DNA of 64,000 nt from Paracyclopina nana. Lineage: Eukaryota > Arthropoda > Copepoda > Cyclopoida > Cyclopettidae. The stretch spans positions 4,526,001 to 4,590,000 of the forward strand of contig JAGUCH010000003.1 in assembly GCA_019096065.1 (NCBI GenBank), given 5' to 3'. Under the pieces are notes generated by a model. That model worked only from the letters and a program-made list of their open reading frames with translations. It did not search any database and was not told the DNA's origin. Shown piece after piece: positions 9,582 to 20,823 of this stretch (its first letter is position 1; every line of letters starts with the position of its first letter). A program made the position numbers and the translations under genes.

Positions 9582-10627
9582 GTGTTGGATATCAGAACAT
9601 AGTAGCTTGTTGATATTCCTGAAATCTGCACTTAAAATTTACTCAGATGCCTCAAATTCTCAGCAGAGCTCAGCATAGGGTCAAGACTGCTGAGTCAATT
9701 AACATTTTTAATAATTATTTATTGAAATTTTTTTTGAAAAAAGGCATAATAAATCTATTTTTCGATATTTTTTGCAATTTCGAAAACGACCACTTTTGCA
9801 ACCACCGACCACCAAAAATTTTTCCGACCAAATCAACACAAAAAACGTCCATTGGCAGCATTGGACCACCGTTGCGTTGACAACACTGTTGGGCTGAGCC
9901 CCGCCATAGTTTGAATTTTCAGAATCGTTTTCGCCACCTAGCGCCCAAATAAAGTACTTTTAACTGCAGAGAGCTAAACTGCGCATGAAGAGGGCACTGC
10001 ACTGTGACTCAATCACACACACAAATGTGAGAAGAAAACTTTCAAAACATACAAAAAGAAGGGGATTCTTTTTTCGTCAAACAGAGAAGGGTAATATTTC
10101 AATTTTCACAGTAATCATGATGAAGTGAACTCTGACTGACGATATTTTTTAGCTTCTATCGAAGTGAGTCATTTATTCATACCTTAGTGAGCTACAACAG
10201 CTGAAAAAACATTGTATTTCAAGGCCAAGAGGAGTTTCATGGGAAAAGCGAAGATAAATGGCAAATTTGCTACACAAAAAAATGAGTAAGTGAACTGGAT
10301 ATTTATTTACTTTTTTCCCCCTAAAGTACGTGGCGCTTGTGGAGCTGAGTCAGTATAGAACGTGCTATGAAACTGATCAGGCTGGATTTTTTGTTGAGGC
10401 AGTTTTCCTACACTTTGTTTTATCAGTTCTTTGTTCATAAAAGGTAAGCCAATTTATGCGCCAAATAGGTGCAGTTATTAGACACGAAGCAAAGCTTTCT
10501 CTGCCATATTACAGTGTTTATGTATGCTCGCATCCTTGAAGAAATTGTTTTGCCCTCTTCACTATTCATAGGGGAAAAGAAGTTCAAGGACTCATAGTTT
10601 CATGCATTTTTTAAATTCCCTTTTGCA
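9582..10627. other. Non-coding AT-rich interval upstream of the rab39-like gene
   Basis: I find no supported gene here; the short ORFs lack codon structure. The stretch probably contains the promoter and 5' leader of the downstream Rab gene. It ends in a good splice acceptor (CCCTTTTGCAG at 10618-10628) eight bases before that gene's first ATG. Confidence 0.5.
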
Positions 10628-10635
10628 GCTCATAA

Positions 10636-11785
<1,150 letters not shown>

Positions 11786-11932
11786 CCGGTGATAGAATTT
11801 CGTATACTGCTAATGATAACCACACAAAAGATGATTACATGCTGTTTGTAAACAATTGTTATCAAGTTCTGCGTGGAAAATTTCAGTCATAACTTTGGAA
11901 TGCCAAAGTGCTAAATCTGGCTATATCAGGGT

Positions 11933-11938
11933 TTTATT
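11933..11938 (-). terminator. Poly(A) signal for the pex10 gene
   Basis: AATAAA on the minus strand, about 85 bases past the pex10 stop. It lies between the convergent rab39 and pex10 genes, whose stops are 237 bases apart. Confidence 0.45.
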
Positions 11939-12022
11939 GCTTGGCCACGCATAAACTTAATGTGCTTTTGGCCTTGACTCATTTTAGCTGAACTCTTGGT
12001 AACAAAATTTACTTTTTCACCA

Positions 12023-12889
12023 TCAACTGTAATTCATCAAAGGAATTAACCGAGAAGGGCTCAAAGCTTCTCTGCAGATGGGGCATTCTTCAGTGCTTGA
12101 GACGCACTCGTGGATGCAAGTCCAGCAAAAAATGTGCCCACACACTGTGCTCGTTGCATTTTTTCTCACGTCTAGGCAAAGGGGACATTTCTTGCCCGAA
12201 GTGTCGACTGTGTCCGAAATTGCCGTACAAAGCAACTGCTCGTCTTTTTTCGCGTTTTCCAGCCACTTTTTCTTGAGTGCCGAAGCAAGCTTATATACGA
12301 GGATAGCACCGTTCATTAAATAACTTATTCTTATCAATTTGCTGATTATATCCTCAGGTTGAGCTTCTGATTTTCTCAATTTCACATAATGCACGTTTGT
12401 CACTCGCTTGGACAAATGGTAAAAGCCTCCTCGAATGAAGAACCACATAGCATTGAACTTGCTGGCGAACTCCCAAAACTCAAGCAATACCTCAAGGACA
12501 AACTTTCGATTGTCACTCTTGCTAAGCGTTTTGAGCACTGGGTCAGTTATCAATTTTAGGGCCAAATGCCCGAATGATTGCAAGAATACCATGATGAGCC
12601 TTCTGAGCTTAGACGGCAACTCCAGTCTCCCGCTTTCATCGCTCATTCTGACTTGAAGGATGCCAGTGTACTCCTCTCCCAAAGTTTGGCAGTCAGACAA
12701 GGTTGTCAAGGCCAAATAGGCAAACTTGGTAGATGCCTCGATCAATGGCTTCCATAGGAGCCATTTTCTTGGACCAATTATTTTAAGTAGGAAATTAGTG
12801 GATACCTCATAAGTTAACATCTTCAAGACAGCCTCGTCTTTTTGGGCAGCTCTGAGTATTTCACCAAATCCTGCTGAAACTGCAGGCAT
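12023..12889 (-). CDS. pex10: Peroxisome biogenesis factor 10, RING E3 ubiquitin ligase
   Basis: 288 residues from Met at 12887-12889. PEX10 works with PEX2 and PEX12 in the peroxisomal membrane to ubiquitinate the import receptor PEX5. The N-terminal membrane region holds the family LGEEYTG motif and a KFNAMWFFIRGGFYHLSKR segment. The C-terminus is a C3HC4 RING: CPLC...CGHIFCWTCI...CPIC. I chose this Met because the codons before it look intronic: a TTTTTTCAG acceptor sits eight bases upstream, and family members start shortly before the QKDE helix. Copine lies 132 bases upstream on the same strand, so co-transcription is possible. The protein is a little shorter than the human one (about 326 residues). 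Confidence 0.9.
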   Translation of the reverse strand: MPAVSAGFGEILRAAQKDEAVLKMLTYEVSTNFLLKIIGPRKWLLWKPLIEASTKFAYLALTTLSDCQTLGEEYTGILQVRMSDESGRLELPSKLRRLIMVFLQSFGHLALKLITDPVLKTLSKSDNRKFVLEVLLEFWEFASKFNAMWFFIRGGFYHLSKRVTNVHYVKLRKSEAQPEDIISKLIRISYLMNGAILVYKLASALKKKWLENAKKDEQLLCTAISDTVDTSGKKCPLCLDVRKNATSTVCGHIFCWTCIHECVSSTEECPICREALSPSRLIPLMNYS

Positions 12890-13021
12890 GATATGTGCTG
12901 AAAAAATCAAAAACATAAATTTAAACACAACAATATAGTATTATTATCCTTTTCATACAACCATAGATTGATCACGTTATTTTAAATCAAGTGCTCTATC
13001 TTTCTGCACCAATCTCCATAA

Positions 13022-14692
13022 TTAAGCATGCACAGGTTTAAGCCCACGAATTGTCATCCAACGGACAACCTGATTTGGCACTTCGGCTAGGACCTCACGT
13101 GCAAGCCCTTCACGATCCCATGAGCCGTTGCTCGTGCAAAATTTCCGCATTTCCACAAACTGAACTATGTCACGAGAGGCACTTCTTCCTCCAGCTTGCA
13201 AAAGCCCCTTGTCGCTATCAAGAGCTTCCATGGCAGAAAAATCTTCATTGCCAACTCCAACGATGATGATACTCATAGGAAGCATAGAAGCAGCTACAAT
13301 TGCATTTTTGGTCTCTTCAAAATCAGTGATGATTCCGTCCGTGAGGATCAACAAAACGAAATATTGCCTACCATCCTGGAAAGCATTGGCAAACCTTGCC
13401 ACGTGATTGATGACTGGAGAAAAATTGGTTGGTCCATACAGCTCAACTTGTCTCAAGGCAGATTTGTAAGCTTCTAGAACGCCAAAGACACCATTGCAAA
13501 ATGGGTTGTCAGAGAGGGTCAGGAAGAACTCGAATGAAACTTGGCCAGTGTGGGGTAGTTTGGCACCAAATCCGAGGCCGGGAAATTGCTTGTCAGCATC
13601 ATAGGGCTCTATGATTTCTCCAACAGCCTGAATGGCTTGGGTGTACTGGTTGACACCATTTTGCGACAAAAAGTGGAGAGAGCGAGGATCCAAAGGATGA
13701 CCATTGGAAGCTGTGAAGTCAATAGCCACAGAAAAGTTCAACGCAGTTCCACCTTGAATGTAATCCAGAAAGGTGGGCACTGCTACAACCTCAACAAATT
13801 TCAAGAACACCTTTCCAGAGTCTTTGTAGCTTTTTTTCTTGGCAGCTTTTTGGGCGTTGACACACTTGAACTCCGTCTTCTCTATGACAGCAGACTTCAG
13901 TTGGGAAAAAGTGGCTGTAAAGGAGCCAATGAAGTCATTATCCCCAGAGCTGTCCCAGTCAAAGACATCGAATTGAATAGGCCTTTCTTGGTCACCATTG
14001 CACAACTCCTTCAGGGAAATAGTGAAGGACTTCCAGCTTGGATTAAGATTATTTTTCACAACATCAGTGGTGTGCACTTTGGTCGCAACTCGTTTCCCAT
14101 TGATAACCGCGGACAACCTTGAAATCACCATGAAAGGGTCACTCTTGCCAAAAGTGTCTTTCTTATCCAGGTCTTTAGCAGCAAAGTGAAAGGTGACAGA
14201 CTCCTTGTTGGAAGAAATCTCTTCAGCTTGTATGAACATGGTGCCAGCACCCTTATTCGACTTGCTCCTCAAGACTGCATTGAATTGCTTTTGTGGAGCA
14301 GAAATGATGGCAGCCAATGTAGTTTCAACCCTTCCAAGCAATTCTTGGCTTTTCAGATCCTTGGTGATTCCCTTGTCATCAGTGTCCCAATCGTAGACTT
14401 CCACCTTTATAGGCTGACTCTCCTCAAACCTGTACTCGTAAGTGAATGACTTTTTCCATGTGGGGTTCAGGTTGTTATTGATTCTCTCTGATCTCCAGAG
14501 CTCAATCCAATCTGCACGGTCTCTATTTTTTCCAAATACAATCGCAACTGGGTCAGACTTGGACAAGATATCCTTGTCTTTTAGGTTGGCACACCTGAAG
14601 TAGAGCTCCACAGTGGATGTGGGCAGCGACATGGTCGACTGCTGGCCGTGACCATGAAGAGTACTGGGGTTAACAAAGGGAGACGATGCCAT
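13022..14692 (-). CDS. Copine (two C2 domains plus copine/vWA domain)
   Basis: A 556-residue intronless gene. Copines are calcium-dependent phospholipid-binding proteins that move from cytosol to membranes. C2A (about 25-145) shows the Ca-binding pattern LSKSDPVAIVF...YDWDTDD; C2B (about 165-290) shows FGKSDPFMVI and FDWDSSGDNDF. The copine domain (about 310-540) has IDFTASNG in the MIDAS position, YFVLLILTDGIITD and a PNQVVRWM tail. Length matches the family (520-590). The exact paralogue cannot be assigned. The start is the first in-frame ATG. In vertebrates this gene has many introns, so intron loss is implied. Confidence 0.95.
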   Translation of the reverse strand: MASSPFVNPSTLHGHGQQSTMSLPTSTVELYFRCANLKDKDILSKSDPVAIVFGKNRDRADWIELWRSERINNNLNPTWKKSFTYEYRFEESQPIKVEVYDWDTDDKGITKDLKSQELLGRVETTLAAIISAPQKQFNAVLRSKSNKGAGTMFIQAEEISSNKESVTFHFAAKDLDKKDTFGKSDPFMVISRLSAVINGKRVATKVHTTDVVKNNLNPSWKSFTISLKELCNGDQERPIQFDVFDWDSSGDNDFIGSFTATFSQLKSAVIEKTEFKCVNAQKAAKKKSYKDSGKVFLKFVEVVAVPTFLDYIQGGTALNFSVAIDFTASNGHPLDPRSLHFLSQNGVNQYTQAIQAVGEIIEPYDADKQFPGLGFGAKLPHTGQVSFEFFLTLSDNPFCNGVFGVLEAYKSALRQVELYGPTNFSPVINHVARFANAFQDGRQYFVLLILTDGIITDFEETKNAIVAASMLPMSIIIVGVGNEDFSAMEALDSDKGLLQAGGRSASRDIVQFVEMRKFCTSNGSWDREGLAREVLAEVPNQVVRWMTIRGLKPVHA

Positions 14693-15028
14693 GTTAATTT
14701 GGAAGTTGAATTTCTTATCACTGACTCACAGGAGTTGACCTCATCCCTCAGCTGACAGCTAGATAAGGAGCTCAAATTCATGCACAAGAGGTTTCGTGAA
14801 AACAGCTATCAGCAAACTAGTTTTTAAGATACGTATCTGCTACATGCACGAACGGCCTTCGTATTTGAAAGGCCATGCATCAGTCTTATTTTATTTTAAC
14901 ATACTTTATAATACAAGTAACGTAAGTTTAAATAAGCGTTTTGTAAAAAATTCCCCTTGTACACATAGTAGTAGTCGCGTGGAAAACTAGATTCGTGGTA
15001 TTAATGATATATGAAAAAAATGACTCCC
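14693..15028. other. Non-coding interval between copine and the cdca7-like gene
   Basis: Contains the copine promoter/5' leader (minus strand) and the cdca7-like 3' UTR. I see no further gene. Confidence 0.4.
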
Positions 15029-16543
15029 TTATTCGTCCAATTCATCGACCGATTCACGTTTGATTGTCATGTGGTGAGTGAGATACTCGTGCACAGAGCT
15101 GAATCCTCTTTCTTGGGCAAGCCACGTCATGGGACCGGTGGCACCTTTTCCCAGGCGATTCCGACATATTGAGCAATTGCATATATCCATGCCTGAAAAG
15201 TGCACATTTTACCCTTCAATAAAAGTAAATTTATTTATTCCGTTCCAACTTACACGGTGGGCACCACCATTCAGGATCTTTAAGTACTTGACGAATATCC
15301 TGTCCGTATCGATTTCTGAGGCAAATGCCACAAAACATTCCACGGCCTCCCGCGCAATGTCCTGAGCGGCAAACAGTTTTGGTGTCGACTGTTTTCTGCC
15401 TGCATTGATGGCAAGTCGTGCCTCTGGATTGACAGTAGACCTTTTGAGACACCGAGTCGACAATGTTATCCAACATGTCTTCAGTCACGTCTTCGGGCAT
15501 AAGTATGTCAACGTTTGGATTGAAGGACCACATGGTAGGGGCCTGTCGACGTTTTCGCGGTTCAAGCTCAGTGTACTCATCGGAATCGCTGTCCTCTTCC
15601 TTGATAGAGGTAGATTCCACCTCTGAGCTTGTGGAGTTGCGTCGTGATGACCGGGTGGAGTACACCTTGCGAACAAATTTGCGCCTGATGACGTGCTGCT
15701 TCTTCGGCATCAATTTGTTCGGAGGTGGCTTCATAGTCATCGACATGGCTTTGATTGCGTTCAAAAAGCGATTGCGCTGCTCCTCAATGTTTTTTTGTCG
15801 CAATTGTTCGTAGTCGGATAAATCTTCTTTCTGCTCGGCTTTCCGTCGGATGATGGGCTGCAGTGGTCTTCGAATCCCTCCGAATACAGGCTTCCAATAG
15901 CCTTAGTGGAACTTAGTTGCGGTATTTTAACACAGAGTGGCGCTACAGTTGCTCATCGGGGCAGTCCGAAAAAAAATGCTCTGAAATTCGGTTTACACTT
16001 AGCTGAAAATGCTAAACTCCCTTCGATGCGTCGAAATATCATCAAGTTTGCCTCAAAAGTCCATTAAAAACCACTGAAACCCTTGAATTACGAAAATAAT
16101 CTGCCCCGATGGAGCTCCCAGCGCCATCTCGCGTAGGAATTATCCCTACTCAAAACTGTTGTTCCACTAAGGCTATTGGAAGTTGGTTTTTTAATTGGCT
16201 CCCAATTCTCGTCGATTTCATTCTCCTTGTCGTCGCTCATTTCTTCCTCAATGCTGTCCATGAAGGTTTGCCTTGTTTCAGCTATTTTTTGCTGAATGTG
16301 TTCGTCATCCTCGATGGACTCATCGTCGGGCTGGACCACCTTTTCGTTTTCTATGGGGGGGACTTCAGATTGTTTTAGCTTCGTAAACTGATCGTATTTG
16401 CTTGGATCCACACGGACAAGAGAAATGACTAGCCTTTTCAGACAGTCAACCGGGCACCTCTCAAGCCTCACTTGTAAGGGCTTTGTCTTTGCCTCATTGT
16501 TAATCCGATTCACAGCCCTTCTTGACTTCCTAACCGGAGCCAT
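15029..16543 (-). CDS. cdca7: CDCA7-like zf-4CXXC_R1 protein
   Basis: Proposed exons (minus): 16168-16543, 15254-15901, 15029-15192, giving 395 residues. CDCA7 activates the remodeller HELLS and helps maintain DNA methylation. The C-terminal zinc domain is clear: TTCHQCRQKTVDTKT, CxxC pairs, FCGICLRNRYGQDIR, WWCPPC|MDICNCSICRNR, then ATGPMTWLAQERGFSSVHEYL. The 61-bp intron splitting the zinc domain has GTAAGT and TTTTCAG ends and keeps phase. The link between the first two exons is less certain: the 266-bp intron uses GTGGAA and CTAAG sites placed inside an inverted repeat, but it is the join that keeps frame. The acidic N-terminal half (start MAPVRKSRRAVNR) does not align strongly to vertebrate CDCA7. 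The alternative is that 16088-16543 is a separate small gene. Confidence 0.8.
15891..16182. mobile_element. Inverted-repeat element forming an intron (introner-like) in the cdca7-like gene
   Basis: 15891-15912 and 16161-16182 are perfect 22-bp inverted copies. Weaker inward pairing continues: TGGCGCT near 15949 with AGCGCCA near 16120, and CATCGGGGCAG near 15953 with CTGCCCCGATG near 16101. The unit is 292 bp, non-coding, and covers the whole first intron of the gene (15902-16167) plus 11 and 15 bases of the flanking exons. No clear target duplication is visible. Confidence 0.65.
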
Positions 16544-17011
16544 TTCAACAAAAATCTCAATGGCGCGAAATGACGGCTTGGAGTCAAGTTTTCAAATGGC
16601 GGGAAAGCTTTAACGTAAATCAGAAGAGTCGTCGCATTTTCACAAAATTAGCCAGTAGTTTCGCAAAAACGCCTATTTCCGATATTTATCGTAGTTATTA
16701 CCTGGTAGCTCGTTTTTTAAGAGCTGAAAAGCTTTATCGTAGGCATTTAATACACAATTTTGAAACTAAGCTTAACCTTTCCTAAATTATTTCATTTGAT
16801 TTCCATCAAAAATATCACAAAAAATTTAAGTGAACAAATTTATACACACAAAGGCAGGCATGTCAAGCGGTCCATTTCAAAAAAATCAAGAACGTCGGTG
16901 AGATTGACTTACAAGATTGTCCATTTTTGGATGAAAAAATAACAAAAATATTAAATCAAGTTACTTTATATAATGAATGGACGCTCATTGATGTGTAGCT
17001 CCTGAAAAATT
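16544..17011. promoter_or_regulatory. Shared divergent promoter region, cdca7-like (-) and FAD synthase (+)
   Basis: A 468-bp AT-rich interval between two divergent start codons; it has to hold both promoters and leaders. No individual element can be named. Confidence 0.4.
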
Positions 17012-18676
17012 ATGTTCCTTTCATGTGCATCGAGGATCAAACTGACAAGCTTAATATTACACCCGGCTAGATATTTTTCATCAGGAGTCATGAATAAACC
17101 AACAGCAGGGATAATAATCATTGGTGATGAAATTCTGAAAGGACAAACCTTAGATACCAATACTCACTTCCTTGCAAAGAATCTGAAATCAATTGGCATC
17201 AGCCTTCAGAGAGTAGTTGTCATTCCTGATGACATTAGTATCATTGCCAAAGAAGTGAAGACTTTTTCTGACAAATACACATATGTCTTAACCTCAGGAG
17301 GAGTTGGTCCAACCCATGATGATGTCACTTTTGAAGGAGTGGCAAAAGCATTTGAAGACACAACGTTCCTTCACCCTGAAATGGAGCAGCTCATCAAAGA
17401 CTATTTCAAAGATGTCAACGAGGCCACTTTAAAGTTGGGACAGGTACTTAGCGCGACGTAAAATATGATGATATTCCTTATCAATTTGTTTGCGTTGATA
17501 CAGATTCCAACCACAGCCACTCTGAACTATCCCTCAATAGTTCATCCTGGACAAATTCGCTATCCTTTGGTGTCTGTCAAAAATGTGTTCATTTTTCCTG
17601 GCATTCCAACGCTACTGCAGCGTGCGTTCATTCGCATGAAGGACGATCTGTTCAAAAGTCAATATAAGTCGCACGTTCGCGAATGCTTCGTCACTCTCAC
17701 TGAGGTGCAGTTTGCAAAAACATTGAATACACTCGTCAAAAATTATCCAAGTGCAACTTTTGGGTCCTACCCCAATTGGATCAACAACTACTTTTCCACA
17801 AAAATCACTGTTGAGTCTGACAGCGAGACTGAAGTCGAAAAAATCGTGTCAGAGATCAAAGGTCAGCTTCCTACTATTGAAATTGAGAAAGAACCTATGA
17901 TTAGCAGCATGGAGAAAATCAGTTCCCTTTTGGAAAAATCTCAGGTAATTTTACATTAACAACTACAAGTGTTGTCTTAATGTATTTAACTAGCGTGTAT
18001 TACTTTTTCGAAGGATGACAATTTCAAGAAAAATATCAACTCGGCTTTGAACGTACTTGAGGAGTGCTATGGAAAATTTACGCCTGAGCAAGTGTCGGTC
18101 GCATTCAACGGAGGCAAAGACAATATTGCCATGATTCACTTGGTTCATTCATACATACAGAAAAAGTTCCCTGGTCACAAGGCTAAAATTCAGGCTCTTC
18201 ACATTGAGGAGAAAGATTCTTTTCCTGAGGTTGACGAGTTCATTAAATCGTCCATGGAAGAATACAACATTGAGCTCACCACTATCGGCGGCTCTATGAA
18301 GGAAGCTTTGTCAAAATTCCTACTGGCAAAGCCTGACGTCAAAGCTATGATTCTGGGTACTAGAAGCAGTGACCCCAAAAGTGGCACTCAAGGGCACTTT
18401 GCTCCAACAGACCAGGGTTGGCCCACCCTGGTGAGAGTGAATCCAATCTTGAATTGGTCTTATGACGACGTGTGGAAATTCATCAGAGGCCTCTCTTTGC
18501 CGTATCCAGTGCTTTACGATAGAGGATACACTTCACTTGGAAGTCGTAGCAACACGCAGCCCAATCCGAACTTGGCTTTCACAGATGACAATGGGATTGT
18601 TCGTTACAAACCTGCTTACGAGCTTCGCGATGGTTCTTTAGAAAGAGCTCGAAGAGTAGTCAAGAGCAACATATAG
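17012..18676 (+). CDS. flad1: FAD synthase (FMN adenylyltransferase)
   Basis: Exons 17012-17443, 17504-17944, 18014-18676; 511 residues. It makes FAD from FMN and ATP. The N-terminal molybdopterin-binding-like domain (about 30-275) has IIIIGDEILKGQTLDTN and LTSGGVGPTHDDVT. The C-terminal PAPS-reductase-like domain carries the adenylyltransferase site: VAFNGGKDN, GTRSSDP, LNWSYDDVW, YDRGYTSLGSR. Both introns are about 60 bp with GT-AG ends and phase 0. The first 26 residues (MFLSCASRIKLTSLILHPARY) look like a mitochondrial presequence; Met27 (MNKPTAG) could start a cytosolic form. Human FLAD1 also has mitochondrial and cytosolic isoforms. The stop directly abuts the stop of dus4l on the other strand. 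Confidence 0.95.
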
Positions 18677-19606
18677 TCATTTTGTATTCTTTGAGTACGT
18701 AATAGCAAATTGATGATCCAGGTAATCAATGACAGCAGAGGTGGAATTAAGGCTGTTGAAGAACTTTCTCTCTGGCCTCGACATTAGCTTCTCAAGCATG
18801 TAGCTCAAGTGATGGTGGAAATAGGTGAACGGGGTGCCAGTTTCGAGAGATATTCTTAGCCATGATTCTATGCATTCTTTGGGGGTTTCAGCATATCCCG
18901 CATAAAATGCTGGATTCTCAAGGAGCCCACGTGCCGCCATAACTCCATCGACATTTGTGATATTCTTTACGGAACGAACATCATCCATACTCTTGATGTC
19001 GCCATTAGCGACCACTGGTATTTGAACTGACTGCTTAATCAGTTTGATTGCGTCAATATTCACTGGCTCGCTTCGTTGGGACCTTGTACGACCATGAACG
19101 CTTATAAAGCTTACGCCGGCTTTTTCAACTTGACGACACAGTTCGACGGTTTTTGACACATCATTGTGAATCCTTATCTTAACAGACACGAGAAAGTCTG
19201 ACGGACATTCATTTCGCGTTTGTTTCACCACGTCACTCACAAACTCAGGCTTTTCAATCAAGCAGGCTCCTATGCCTTCTTTTAAAGCCCATCCTTGAGG
19301 GCAACCACAATTTAGGTCAACTCCGTTACAATGCGAAGCCGCAATCTGAGCCGATTTGACAAAATGTTCTACTTTGTTGGCGGCGAATTGCACTATCAGC
19401 GGCCTATCGGCAACTGACGTTGAAAATTCGTTCTCTCTTGCCTTTTGTGACATGGCAAATGATTCAGACATAATCATTGGTGAGAACGCTAGGTCGCACC
19501 CAAACTCCCTAACGAGCAATCGAAATGGAAGCTTCGAGTATCGCACCATGGGAGCGCATATTTTCACAACTCCATTTTCGTCCTTCAGGCTCTCAAAAAA
19601 TTCCAT
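18677..19606 (-). CDS. dus4l: tRNA-dihydrouridine synthase 4-like
   Basis: 309 residues, intronless. It reduces uridine to dihydrouridine in the D-loop of tRNA using FMN and NADPH. TIM-barrel motifs: CAPMVRYSKLPFR, FSPMI, VQFAANK, VDLNCGCPQGWA with the likely catalytic Cys at 102, VSVKIRIH, SVHGRTRSQ, PVVANGDIKS, GVMAARGLLENPAFY. Length is typical. It is convergent with FAD synthase with no intergenic base, and divergent from kti12. Confidence 0.95.
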   Translation of the reverse strand: MEFFESLKDENGVVKICAPMVRYSKLPFRLLVREFGCDLAFSPMIMSESFAMSQKARENEFSTSVADRPLIVQFAANKVEHFVKSAQIAASHCNGVDLNCGCPQGWALKEGIGACLIEKPEFVSDVVKQTRNECPSDFLVSVKIRIHNDVSKTVELCRQVEKAGVSFISVHGRTRSQRSEPVNIDAIKLIKQSVQIPVVANGDIKSMDDVRSVKNITNVDGVMAARGLLENPAFYAGYAETPKECIESWLRISLETGTPFTYFHHHLSYMLEKLMSRPERKFFNSLNSTSAVIDYLDHQFAITYSKNTK

Positions 19607-19838
19607 TTCTAGCTAACTTCACAATGTAAACAAATATTGTCTTTTGAAGTTATTTTATACCGTAAGACATTTTTTCTGAATAGTTTTCTTTTTACGCCAA
19701 ATTGCTGGTTAGTAAATGCTAAATAGTTCTAGTAGCACTTTTTTGGCTTTGTTGACAACGTGCTGCTTTTTCAATTTTCAGTTTTTCGCGCAGCTCAGGC
19801 GGCGCAGCAGTAACAATTTTTATTGAACGAGGAAAAAT
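19607..19838. promoter_or_regulatory. Shared divergent promoter region, dus4l (-) and kti12 (+)
   Basis: Only 232 bp separate the two start codons. A good acceptor (TTTTTCAATTTTCAG, ending near 19782) lies about 57 bases before the kti12 ATG, which may be a cis 5'-UTR or trans-splice acceptor. Confidence 0.4.
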
Positions 19839-20678
19839 ATGCCTTTGGTGACCATCACTGGTATTCCCTGCAGTGGTAAAACGACTGTTGCTCATTCAAT
19901 TAAAGGCCACTTAGATAAAATCGGCAAAAAGGCCTTAATTGTGTCCGAAGATGATATCATAAAGAGCAATTTCAACGGAGACAAAAACGCATTGCTGAGC
20001 GACTCAAAGAAAGAAAAGACTTTGAGGAGTGATTTGAAAGGCCAGGTTCTCAGAGACTTGACCAAAGATACTGTCGTGATACTTGATGGCCTGAATTATA
20101 TCAAAGGATTTCGATACGAACTCTATTGTGCTAGCAAAACAGTCAAAACGACCCAAATCACTGTTCATTGTGACATATCGCCACCAACTGCTTGGTCTTG
20201 GAACGAAAAAAGAAACGAGGATGATAAGTGGAGCAAGGAACCTTTTGATGGGCTTGTTATGCGTTATGAAGCTCCCATTGGTACCAATAGGTGGGATTCT
20301 CCCCTCTTTTTGTCACTTGAAGCCATTCCTCTAAATTTGGAGTCTGTCGAGGCAGCTTTATTCGACAGAAAACCACCTCCACCTAACATGTCCACCCAGT
20401 GCCAGCCCCTAAGCTCCACTAATTTTCTTCAAGAGTTGGACAGATCCACTTCAACTATTGTCACAGCAATTTTAGAAGCTCAGAAGCTGGGTCTTGCTGA
20501 GGATGTCAAAGTCCCAGGAACAGATGAGAGGATCAATGCTACAAGGAAGGTGAATATGGCAGAGCTTGCTCGCACCAAAAGGCAATTTATCACGTATGCA
20601 AAAGCTCGAGCAATCGAAGACGTTAGCAAATTGTCGACTATGTTCGTTCAATATTTAAATACAACCCTCTTTGTTTGA
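19839..20678 (+). CDS. kti12: KTI12 homologue (Elongator-associated P-loop protein)
   Basis: 279 residues, intronless. KTI12 binds tRNA and ATP and is required for Elongator-dependent modification of wobble uridine. The Walker A GIPCSGKT is at residues 8-15. Family features follow: VVILDGLNYIKGFRYELYC, HCDISPPTAWSWN, VMRYEAPIGTNRWDSPLF, and a C-terminal helical tRNA-binding region with TRRLFI-like KRQFITYAK. The related PSTK also has this P-loop, but the RYE.P...RWDSPLF pattern favours KTI12. ACBP follows 145 bases downstream on the same strand with no AATAAA between them. Confidence 0.93.
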   Translation: MPLVTITGIPCSGKTTVAHSIKGHLDKIGKKALIVSEDDIIKSNFNGDKNALLSDSKKEKTLRSDLKGQVLRDLTKDTVVILDGLNYIKGFRYELYCASKTVKTTQITVHCDISPPTAWSWNEKRNEDDKWSKEPFDGLVMRYEAPIGTNRWDSPLFLSLEAIPLNLESVEAALFDRKPPPPNMSTQCQPLSSTNFLQELDRSTSTIVTAILEAQKLGLAEDVKVPGTDERINATRKVNMAELARTKRQFITYAKARAIEDVSKLSTMFVQYLNTTLFV

Positions 20679-20823
20679 CAAATGATCTAGCCATTTTGTT
20701 CACTTGACGGTGTGACACGCCCACACCAATGATAAGCCTCTGCTTTGAGACCAAAGGTTAAACTGCAACAAAATTGATAAGCTCGTAGTGCTAAGTGCAA
20801 GCCTGGTAGCGTCTTGTTTCAAA

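Noticed and set aside
16088..16167. C-terminal end of the cdca7 upstream ORF past the inverted repeat
   Set aside because: It reads into the transposon-like intron; the frame-preserving splice at 16167/15902 explains the gene better.
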